The notes below the pieces were generated by a model. That model saw only the letters and a program-made list of their open reading frames with translations. It ran no database searches and had not been told where the DNA came from. From the NCBI GenBank assembly GCA_038057515.1, contig JBBUDB010000045.1, positions 1 through 10,281 of the forward strand: 10,281 nt of DNA. The letters run 5' to 3'. The position numbers and the translations under genes were made by a program. This DNA is from DATJQA01 sp038057515. Lineage in GTDB: Bacteria > Patescibacteriota > Minisyncoccia > UBA6257 > 2-01-FULL-56-20. This document shows, in pieces, positions 1 to 5,055 of the stretch (position 1 is the first letter of the stretch; each line of letters begins with the position of its first letter).

Positions 1-37
1 GTGGTTATTCTCATCCACTAGCCGCCAATTTCATCAC

Positions 38-78
38 CTACGCGCCCCTGATACCAATCGGGGGCGTAGTACTTTTTA
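38..78 (+). terminator. Rho-independent terminator of an off-window plus-strand gene
   Basis: CTACGC (38-43) pairs with GCGTAG (64-69) and CCCC (45-48) with GGGG (60-63), leaving G44 bulged and an 11-nt loop. A TTTTT run follows about 4 nt after the stem on the plus strand, while the minus-strand side has no T-run. It therefore fits a plus-strand gene ending left of or at the window edge (one frame stops at TAG 19-21) better than the end of argS. Confidence 0.55.
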
Positions 79-83
79 TGATT

Positions 84-1946
84 CTAAATCTTCTCCGGCG
101 CTTCGATGCCGAGAAGGGCGAGGCCGCTTTTCAATATTCCGGCGGCGGTTCTAACGAGCAGAAGCCGCGCGTCGCGGCGGACGATATCGTTATCGTCATC
201 TTCCCCGCTAGTTGCCGTTTGGTGCTTGGGATTTGGTGCTTGGGATTTAACATTAAGTATCGGTGTCGATTCGTAAAAACGGTTCACGGCATTAGCTAGC
301 TCATAAAGATAATTCGCGAGATGGTTCGGCGCGTATGTCTCTCCGGCCGCGCGGACCGCCTCGGGAAACTCCGCGAGCTTCTCTATGACCGCGAATTCTC
401 CTTCCGTTTCAAGGCGTTTCAAATCCACTACTCCGTCTTTAGGATTTGGTGCTTGGGATTTTCCGCCGGAGGCGGATCCGCCTTTGGCGGAGGTGCTTGT
501 AATTTGGGATTTTCGCACGATGCTCCGCAGTCGGGCGTAGGTATATTGCAGATACGGCCCCGAGTCGCCCGAGAAATCAAGCATGGCGTCCCAGTCAAAG
601 ATAACGTCGGAGTTGCGATTCTCCCGCAGATTCACGTATTTCAGAGCGCCAAGCGCCACCTGCTTTGCCACGGCGTCTTTCTCCTTAGGTGATAGGTCCC
701 TGTTCTTTTTCTCTACGATATCTCGGGCCAGGCGCTCCGCCTTGGCAAAGACCGCATTGAGAAGAATGATGTTCCCTTCGCGGGTAGAGAACTTCGCGCC
801 CCGCTCGGCGAAAACCAAGCCGAACTTCACGTGCATGAGCTCCGCCTGGGGCGCCAGTCCCAAAAGACTCGCTACCTTGAAAACTTGCTCGAAGTGGAGC
901 GACTGCTCGTTGCCTACTATATAGAGGATCTTTGCCGGCGCGTAGGTCAGGACGCGGTATTTCAAATTGGCCAGGTCGCGGGTGAGATACAAACTCCCCC
1001 CGCCGGTCTTCTCGACCATCGCGGGCGGCAAGCCGAACTGCTCCAAGGGCACGATCATCGCGCCCTCGCTCCGCACAGCGATCTTTTTTCCGGTGAGTTC
1101 ATCGACGACCGGCTTCATCTCTCCCTCAAAAAAGCTTTCGCCGATATCAACGTCGAACTTCACGTTCAGTTTTTTAAGCGTGACCGCGAACTCTTTGAGC
1201 GACTCCTCCTTGAACCATGTCCAGAGCTTTCGGTTTTCCTCATCGCCTGCCTCAAGCTTCCGAAACTCGTCCCGGCCGATCTCCTCAAGCTCGGTCCGGT
1301 ACTTCGCCTCATCATGAAAACGGACATAGAGGTCAAGAAGCGAGCCGATGGGATTGGCGTCCACGTCTTCTTTTTTGCCCCACATCTTGTAGGCCGCGAT
1401 AAGCTTGCCGAATTGCGTCCCCCAGTCGCCCAGATAATTCCAGCGTATTACTTTATAACCCAAGGCGTCGTGAAGATTCGCGAGCGTATCGCCGATGGCG
1501 ATATTGCGCAGATATCCCACATGAAACGGCCTCGCGATGTTCAGGGAGGCGTACTCCACGATCGCCGTCCGGCCGCGGCCGACATTCACCCGGCCATAGG
1601 CCTCTCCCGCTTTCACGATGCGCCCAAACTCTGCTCGGATGGTTGCCGCAGAAAGTTTGAAATTAACGAATCCCGGCGCGGCGGAAGTGACGCTTTCAAA
1701 AAATCCCTTGGGAGCCCCGGCGGCAATTTTTTTCGCGAGCATTTCGGCAAGCGCGAGCGGCGGACGCCCTGCCTCCTTGGCCAGGCGCAGGGCAATGTTT
1801 GTCGCATAATGTCCCATTTCCGGCCGCGGGGAGACGACAACCTCGAACTTGGCTCCCTTGGGCACCACCTTCAGGACATGGGCAAAAACACGCTCCCGGA
1901 GGGTCGTTTCGCTTCTCTTTGGAGATTTAGATTCTTGGCGTATCAT
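84..1946 (-). CDS. argS: Arginyl-tRNA synthetase with repeat-derived insertions
   Basis: Class I aminoacyl-tRNA synthetase that charges tRNA-Arg with arginine using ATP in the cytoplasm; 620 residues. The N-terminal ArgS domain covers about residues 14-100. The catalytic core begins at EYASLNIARPFHVGYLRN (131-148), where the HIGH signature reads HVGY (142-145). The KMSKS-equivalent is KFSTR (385-389). The SGDSGPYLQYTYARLRS block (459-475) precedes the DALR anticodon-binding domain, which ends LLGIEAPEKI. Two stretches inside that domain, about 479-504 and 566-583, look foreign: both contain KSQAPNPK and are encoded by short DNA repeats, yet the frame stays open. The ATG at 1946 has no SD site. 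It is the only methionine upstream of the conserved N-terminal domain, so the start is reasonably safe. The gene is divergent from smpB. Confidence 0.97.
   Translation of the reverse strand: MIRQESKSPKRSETTLRERVFAHVLKVVPKGAKFEVVVSPRPEMGHYATNIALRLAKEAGRPPLALAEMLAKKIAAGAPKGFFESVTSAAPGFVNFKLSAATIRAEFGRIVKAGEAYGRVNVGRGRTAIVEYASLNIARPFHVGYLRNIAIGDTLANLHDALGYKVIRWNYLGDWGTQFGKLIAAYKMWGKKEDVDANPIGSLLDLYVRFHDEAKYRTELEEIGRDEFRKLEAGDEENRKLWTWFKEESLKEFAVTLKKLNVKFDVDIGESFFEGEMKPVVDELTGKKIAVRSEGAMIVPLEQFGLPPAMVEKTGGGSLYLTRDLANLKYRVLTYAPAKILYIVGNEQSLHFEQVFKVASLLGLAPQAELMHVKFGLVFAERGAKFSTREGNIILLNAVFAKAERLARDIVEKKNRDLSPKEKDAVAKQVALGALKYVNLRENRNSDVIFDWDAMLDFSGDSGPYLQYTYARLRSIVRKSQITSTSAKGGSASGGKSQAPNPKDGVVDLKRLETEGEFAVIEKLAEFPEAVRAAGETYAPNHLANYLYELANAVNRFYESTPILNVKSQAPNPKHQTATSGEDDDNDIVRRDARLLLVRTAAGILKSGLALLGIEAPEKI
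198..251 (-). repeat. Tandem repeat inside argS (insertion 2)
   Basis: On the plus strand the 14-bp unit TTTGGTGCTTGGGA occurs twice in tandem (218-231 and 232-245), followed by TTT. On the argS strand it encodes KSQAPNPKHQ (residues 567-576). The next residues (about TATSGEDDDND) are also low-complexity. ArgS homologues normally run from the NRFYxxxPIL block almost directly into the final RLLLVRTAAGILKSGLALLGI helix pair, so about 18 residues look inserted. The same unit recurs at 446-459. Confidence 0.75.
435..512 (-). repeat. Palindromic repeat inside argS (insertion 1)
   Basis: A composite repeat occupies argS codons 479-504. Its core (462-491) is a 30-nt palindrome: TCCGCC, a 3-nt spacer, the perfect 12-mer GGCGGATCCGCC, a 3-nt spacer, and GGCGGA. 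It is flanked by GGATTTGGTGCTTGGGATTT (442-461) and a degenerate copy of the same motif (about 491-513). The encoded residues (STSAKGGSASGGKSQAPNPK) are low-complexity and lie at the start of the anticodon-binding domain, right after the conserved LRSIVRK helix. Confidence 0.75.
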
Positions 1947-1965
1947 GAGAAACAGTTATTCCGTT

Positions 1966-2134
1966 GAGTGGCTCTGGCCCCCGCCCCCCCAGGAACTCCT
2001 CTCCCCTGGGGACCCCACCGCCAGCAAAGGCAATCCCCCCGCGTAACGCTCCTCCGTTACGCCAGGCCACTCTTGCTCCATTCTACCTCATCCCCAGGCC
2101 CGGTTGCTAAAGCGACCGGGCCCTTGGATTTTTT
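1966..2134 (+). ncRNA. Candidate structured RNA between argS and smpB
   Basis: GAGTGGC-T-CTGGC (1966-1978) can pair with GCCAGGCCACTC (2061-2072) as 12 bp with one bulged base. Inside lie a CCCCAGG/CCTGGGG hairpin and GCGTAACG/CGTTACGC (2041-2048/2055-2062, sharing 2 nt with the closing stem). A terminator-type hairpin follows. The plus strand is favoured because that last hairpin has a G-U pair on plus but a C-A mismatch on minus, and because the T-run is on plus. A weak promoter (TTGGCG 1935-1940, 16 nt, TATTCC) would start near 1966. I do not recognise a family; SRP RNA and T-box signatures are absent. An argS leader on the minus strand is the alternative. Confidence 0.3.
2097..2134 (+). 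terminator. Terminator-like hairpin upstream of smpB
   Basis: GGCCCGGTTGC (2097-2107) pairs with GCGACCGGGCC (2112-2122) through 11 bp including one G-U, with a TAAA loop. A TTTTTT run lies at 2129-2134. It sits about 40 nt before the smpB start with no plus-strand gene before it, so it would end a small RNA or act as an attenuator in a longer smpB leader. The 6-nt gap before the T-run makes it weaker than a canonical terminator. Confidence 0.55.
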
Positions 2135-2172
2135 CGGCGCCGTGCCTCATAGTTAAATAGTAGCGAACCAAA

Positions 2173-2613
2173 ATGACTCCATTAGCCGAAAATCGCCGCG
2201 CCAAGTTCGATTACGAGATCCTCGAAACATTCGAGGCCGGCTTGTCGCTCACGGGCCAGGAGGTCAAGAGCATCCGTAACGGACGCCTGAACCTCGCGGG
2301 CTCCTTCGCCATCATCCGCGGCGGCGAAGCCTGGCTCGTGAATGCCCAGATCCCGCCCTATCAACCAAAGAACGCCCCCGCCGATTACGACCCAGCCCGC
2401 ACCCGGCGTCTTTTGCTAAAGAAGCAAGAGATCGCGGCCTTGACCGGCCGCCTTCATGAGAAGGGGCTTGTCCTTGTGCCGCTTGAGGCGTTCTCTAAAA
2501 AGAATCTCCTAAAGCTCACCCTCGGCCTCGCCCGGAGCAAAAAGACGCGCGACAAGCGCGAGGCAATCCGCGCGCGCGACGTAAAACGCAACCTCGCCCG
2601 CGGGGAGGAGTAG
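2173..2613 (+). CDS. smpB: SsrA-binding protein SmpB
   Basis: SmpB binds the tRNA-like domain of tmRNA, delivers alanyl-tmRNA to stalled ribosomes and mimics the missing codon-anticodon helix in the decoding site. The 146 residues match the family length (about 145-165). The N-terminal block NRRAKFDYEILETFEAGLSL (7-26) and GQEVKSIRNGRLNL (28-41) form the conserved beta-barrel core. PARTRRLLLKKQEI is the usual second signature. The C-terminal tail KKTRDKREAIRARDVKR keeps the KKxxDKRExxxxRDxKR pattern that enters the mRNA channel. The ATG at 2173 fits the family N-terminus; no SD site is visible, and an A+T-rich TTAAAT (2153-2158) could be the -10 box of a short-leader mRNA. Its partner ssrA lies downstream at 5040-5400. 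Confidence 0.96.
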   Translation: MTPLAENRRAKFDYEILETFEAGLSLTGQEVKSIRNGRLNLAGSFAIIRGGEAWLVNAQIPPYQPKNAPADYDPARTRRLLLKKQEIAALTGRLHEKGLVLVPLEAFSKKNLLKLTLGLARSKKTRDKREAIRARDVKRNLARGEE

Positions 2614-2620
2614 CGCGAAA

Positions 2621-2656
2621 GAGAAAACGGGCGCCGGATGAAAATCCGAACGCCCG
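2621..2656 (-). terminator. Terminator of the minus-strand membrane-protein operon
   Basis: CGGGCG (2628-2633) pairs with CGCCCG (2651-2656) and CGGAT (2635-2639) with ATCCG (2644-2648) around a GAAA tetraloop, with a small internal asymmetry. Read on the minus strand the hairpin is followed by TTTTCTC. It lies between the convergent smpB and the 92-residue membrane protein gene, and its T-rich side favours the latter. Confidence 0.75.
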
Positions 2657-2698
2657 CTTCGATGTTCTCGACAAGAAACTTACGACGGCGGACGACCC

Positions 2699-2977
2699 CT
2701 ACGGCGTCCTCGCCCCGATCACCGCGCCGATGACCATGAGCAGCGACCCCAAGGCCAGCGGGAAGAACAATTCGCGGTAAAACGGGGCAGGCCGACAATC
2801 GAGCTTGCCCTCGATCACGAAGAGGGATGCCATTCCGGCCAAGACGAATCCGGTGACGAAAATCCGGACGGCATGCGGTACGCCCATCCAGAAGAGCAGG
2901 GCGAGGAACGCCGCACTGATCAGGGCAATCGTCATCATCTGATGACCGTTATCGGCGTCGAGAGATGGCTCGCTCAC
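2699..2977 (-). CDS. Small multi-pass membrane protein, unknown function
   Basis: The product has 92 residues, begins with GTG at 2977 and is preceded by a strong SD site (AAGGAGGAG, 3 nt before the start), which supports the gene being real. After a polar N-terminus (MSEPSLDADNGHQ) there are three hydrophobic segments at about residues 14-32, 36-54 and 70-88. A short polar loop containing one cysteine (EGKLDCRPAPFYRE) separates the second and third. I see no family motif. It begins about 33 nt after the end of the upstream minus-strand gene and is followed by a good terminator, so the two are probably cotranscribed. A role with that single-pass protein in the membrane is only inferred from position. 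Confidence 0.7.
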   Translation of the reverse strand: MSEPSLDADNGHQMMTIALISAAFLALLFWMGVPHAVRIFVTGFVLAGMASLFVIEGKLDCRPAPFYRELFFPLALGSLLMVIGAVIGARTP

Positions 2978-3010
2978 GAACTCCTCCTTGCCGGCTACTG
3001 CCGGACATGA

Positions 3011-3529
3011 CTACTGTTCAGGCGGCTTGATCGCGTTGTGGTAACAAACTACCACTCGGTATCCACGCGTGTATAAACCCATGGGGTTGGCAGATGCCAC
3101 GATGTCGATCTCAACCGAACGGTTAGCGTTCTTCCACTTCTGAAGATCGTATGCGCCACGCGACCCTTCGACCGTGTCCACGGAAGCGCACTGCTGTTCT
3201 TGATCGGTGCTTGCCACCGCAACCAGAAATCCAAGGGTCTGTGAGAAGTTGCCATCTCCTCCCCCGCCATCCGTCACGCTGGCCACAGAGACGAACTTCT
3301 TGCCAGGATGCCGCGAAAGCCACGTGTTGAGATCAGCCACCGAGCTATTGTCGCCGCAGCGCACGTAGTCGAAGTCCGACAACGCAACGCTGCGTTTGAG
3401 CTCTTGCCACTCCTGCGCGCTCTGTTTCGAACCACGAGCGATCGACGCCAGGAATCCGAACGTGACGGCGGCCATAACAATCGCGCCGACCGCGTTTGGC
3501 CACAAGCTTTCACCTTTTCTGGCTTCCAT
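3011..3529 (-). CDS. Single-pass membrane-anchored protein, unknown function
   Basis: The frame opens at an ATG at 3556, but the ATG at 3529 (MEARKGESLWPNAV...) is preferred because AGGAGGAGG lies 5 nt upstream of it; the product then has 172 residues. One hydrophobic helix (about residues 11-31, NAVGAIVMAAVTFGFLAS) follows a short charged N-terminus, giving a signal anchor with the rest probably outside the membrane. The soluble part has three cysteines, at RCGD, QCAS and VCYH, a Gly-rich turn (DGGGGDG) and a likely mixed alpha/beta composition; no known motif was recognised. It is the first gene of a minus-strand pair with its own TTGACA promoter and a downstream terminator. It is divergent from the TrmB-like regulator, which makes regulation by that protein possible but unproven. 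Confidence 0.75.
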   Translation of the reverse strand: MEARKGESLWPNAVGAIVMAAVTFGFLASIARGSKQSAQEWQELKRSVALSDFDYVRCGDNSSVADLNTWLSRHPGKKFVSVASVTDGGGGDGNFSQTLGFLVAVASTDQEQQCASVDTVEGSRGAYDLQKWKNANRSVEIDIVASANPMGLYTRGYRVVVCYHNAIKPPEQ

Positions 3530-3571
3530 AGACACCTCCTCCTGTTTAGTTTTCAACCTAAACTACCCCGA

Positions 3572-3599
3572 ATACTAGATACTAACATAAGTGTGTCAA
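3572..3599 (-). promoter_or_regulatory. Promoter of the membrane-protein operon
   Basis: On the minus strand a perfect -35 box TTGACA (3594-3599) is followed after 16 nt by TAGTAT (3572-3577) as -10. The predicted start lies about 35 nt upstream of the ATG at 3529, leaving room for the AGGAGG site. Confidence 0.6.
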
Positions 3600-3628
3600 C
3601 TTCGACCGTCACAAAAAACACGATAAAC

Positions 3629-3643
3629 CCTTGTTTTACAAGG
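3629..3643. promoter_or_regulatory. Possible operator palindrome in the divergent promoter region
   Basis: CCTTGT-TTT-ACAAGG is a perfect 15-bp inverted repeat in the 160-bp divergent spacer, just upstream of the TrmB-like gene. It overlaps a plausible -35 (TTGTTT, 3631-3636), with TATTAG 17 nt on as -10. Placement and symmetry suit an autoregulatory site for the adjacent winged-helix protein; no second copy was seen. Confidence 0.4.
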
Positions 3644-3691
3644 CGTGATGTGATATTAGTGTAGGTGTGTCGAAGAAAAACGGCACAGTCC

Positions 3692-4456
3692 ATGTTCGAA
3701 AAACTTATCCAAATAGGCTTAACGCCCAAAGAAGCGAGCGTATACCTCGCCTTATTGGTGATGGGTTCTGGCGGAGTGAGCGCCGTGGCGATTCGGGCCA
3801 AAATCAACCGAACCACGGCCTATGACGTCTTGCGCCACCTCGTCGAGGTCGGCCTTGTTTCGGAGTCACCGGCGAAAAAGAAGAAGGCGTATCTCGCCGA
3901 ACCCCCGGAAAAGATTCCCGGCATCCTTGAAGAGCGCGCTGCAAAAATATCCCTACAGGCAAAAGCGGCTGAATATCTGGTGTCGGAGTTGAAATTGTTG
4001 AGCGGCACCGAGTCGGATCGGCCCAGGATCCGCTTTTTCGAGGGCATAGATGGCGTGAAAGCCATGTACGAAGACAGCTTGTTGTCGCAGGAAACCATCA
4101 GATCTTTTAACTCCACGGCGGCGCTTGAGGGGTTCGATTCAGCTTATCTGCACCGTTACTACGCTCGGCGAGCAAAAAAGAACATTGCTATCCGGGCGAT
4201 TGTTGACGACACTCCGCTGTCACGTGAATATCGAGAAGAGGATCCGAAACTTAAACGGCAAATCCTGACCGTTCCAAAAGAAAAAATGGACATTAAGACC
4301 GAAGTATACATTTATGACAATAAGATTGGCGTGTTCTCGTTGCGGGAAAAATTCGGAGTTCTCGTCGAATCATCGGACATCGCCGAATCATTCAAAAAAC
4401 TCTACGACTTGGCCTGGAAGCATGCAGAAGGGATCAATCAGGGCATCAAGAAATGA
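3692..4456 (+). CDS. TrmB-family transcriptional regulator
   Basis: DNA-binding regulator of the TrmB/sugar-specific winged-helix family, 254 residues. Residues 1-70 form the winged helix: LIQIGLTPKEASVYLALL, then a recognition-helix region AIRAKINRTTAYDVLRHLVEVGLV, then a basic wing (SPAKKKKAYLAEPPEKI). Residues about 75-105 are a likely coiled-coil dimerisation helix. The C-terminal domain begins PRIRFFEGIDGVKAMYEDSL and ends with VYIYDNKIGVFSLREKFGVLVES, the form I know from TrmB-like proteins of Patescibacteria; its ligand is unknown. An upstream GTG at 3665 is in frame, but the ATG at 3692 starts right at the conserved domain. No SD site is seen. It is divergent from the unknown membrane operon and convergent with the GIY-YIG gene. 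Confidence 0.85.
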   Translation: MFEKLIQIGLTPKEASVYLALLVMGSGGVSAVAIRAKINRTTAYDVLRHLVEVGLVSESPAKKKKAYLAEPPEKIPGILEERAAKISLQAKAAEYLVSELKLLSGTESDRPRIRFFEGIDGVKAMYEDSLLSQETIRSFNSTAALEGFDSAYLHRYYARRAKKNIAIRAIVDDTPLSREYREEDPKLKRQILTVPKEKMDIKTEVYIYDNKIGVFSLREKFGVLVESSDIAESFKKLYDLAWKHAEGINQGIKK

Positions 4457-4495
4457 AACACGCCGACGAGGGGATAAGGAAGTCTCACGCGCTTG

Positions 4496-4771
4496 CTACA
4501 GATTTTTGTAGTGCAATTCTTTTAAAATATCTTGTAACTGTATTTTCAAGCCAGCTCGGCCATTGCCACCCTTAAGATACTTTTCTCGCCGAGCGGCATC
4601 GCTAAACTTGAGATACGTTTCGCTGTAAATAAATCGTAGGGGGAGGCGATGTTTCGTTGCGGTCACCTTGCCATCAAAATGTTCTCGAAGCCGACGACCC
4701 AGGTCGTTGGTCCGACCGACATACAGTTGTCGATCCTTCGTGCTAAAAAGAACGTAAACGGAGTAATACAT
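4496..4771 (-). CDS. GIY-YIG nuclease superfamily protein (single domain)
   Basis: The 91 residues are almost entirely a GIY-YIG (UvrC N-terminal/URI-like) domain. The GIY strand is YSVYVL (3-8) and the YIG strand is LYVGRT (16-21). The catalytic-region residues Asn22 and Arg26 lie in the helix NDLGRRLREH, and the downstream Glu63 in RREKYLK. The tail GGNGRAGLK resembles the end of other short family members. The frame can start at 4783 (MGLFM), but ATG 4771 is better: the upstream codons lie inside a perfect palindrome and the domain begins immediately at MYYSVYVL. There is no SD site. Such stand-alone domains are frequent in CPR genomes, and their substrate is not established. A TATAAT box lies about 30 nt upstream. 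Confidence 0.88.
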   Translation of the reverse strand: MYYSVYVLFSTKDRQLYVGRTNDLGRRLREHFDGKVTATKHRLPLRFIYSETYLKFSDAARREKYLKGGNGRAGLKIQLQDILKELHYKNL

Positions 4772-4772
4772 A

Positions 4773-4803
4773 AATAAACCCAAAGCTCAGCTTTGGGTTT
4801 ATT
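4773..4803. terminator. 31-nt perfect palindrome, bidirectional terminator
   Basis: AATAAACCCAAAGCT (4773-4787) and its exact complement (4789-4803) surround one central base. The ends are A-rich on one side and T-rich on the other, so it can terminate in both directions. It lies downstream of ssrA and directly upstream of the GIY-YIG start on the same strand. The core AGCTCAGCT is shared with the hairpin in the adjacent 38-bp tandem repeat. Confidence 0.7.
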
Positions 4804-4806
4804 ATA
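4801..4806 (-). promoter_or_regulatory. TATAAT -10 box upstream of the GIY-YIG gene
   Basis: A consensus TATAAT on the minus strand overlaps the edge of the 31-nt palindrome. Transcription would begin within the hairpin, about 25 nt before the ATG at 4771. No convincing -35 is visible 16-18 nt upstream. Confidence 0.35.
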
Positions 4807-4821
4807 AACTGAATCCTACTT

Positions 4822-5055
4822 AATAGTGGGACCCAGCTCAGCTGGGTGGAGATGGTGGGAATAGTGGGACCCAGCTNNNNNNNNNNNNNNNNNNNNNNNN
4901 NNNNNNNNNNNNNNNNNNNNNNNNNNNNNNNNNNNNNNNNNNNNNNNNNNNNNNNNNNNNNNNNNNNNNNNNNNNNAATAGTGGGACCCAGCTCAGCTGG
5001 GTGGAGATGGTGGGAATAGTGGGACCCAGCTCAGCTGGGTGGAGATGGTGGGAAT
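4822..5055. repeat. 38-bp tandem repeat carrying copies of the ssrA 3' end
   Basis: A 38-bp unit repeats from 4822 to the gap (unit starts at 4822 and 4860) and from 4977 to the tmRNA (unit starts at 4977 and 5015, running into 5053). Each unit contains the palindrome ACCCAGCTCAGCTGGGT and the stretch GGTGGAGATGGTGGGAAT, which on the minus strand is the 3' strand of the tmRNA acceptor stem and T-arm. The last copy is the tmRNA itself. The 100 Ns inside the array mean the copy number is unknown. Confidence 0.85.
4877..4976. other. Scaffold gap (100 N)
   Basis: Exactly 100 Ns, the usual placeholder for a gap of unknown size. It lies inside the 38-bp tandem array, which probably broke the assembly. 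Confidence 0.98.

Noticed and set aside
3..299. Open plus-strand frame from the window edge with a hydrophobic stretch (ITYAPLIPIGGVVLFMILNLL)
   Set aside because: Most of it is antisense to the conserved end of argS and it runs through a terminator hairpin; the hydrophobicity comes from T-rich sequence around 70-95. Without upstream sequence it cannot be supported as a gene.
831..1967. 378-residue plus-strand frame antisense to argS
   Set aside because: Long open antisense frames are expected in GC-rich genes; argS on the minus strand has full family signatures, while this frame shows none and no start signals.
4877..4976. The N-run as a possible biological insertion
   Set aside because: Exactly 100 Ns is an assembly placeholder.
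4822..5055. Tandem repeats as a CRISPR array
   Set aside because: Units are contiguous with no unique spacers and there are no cas genes; each unit is a tmRNA end plus a palindrome.
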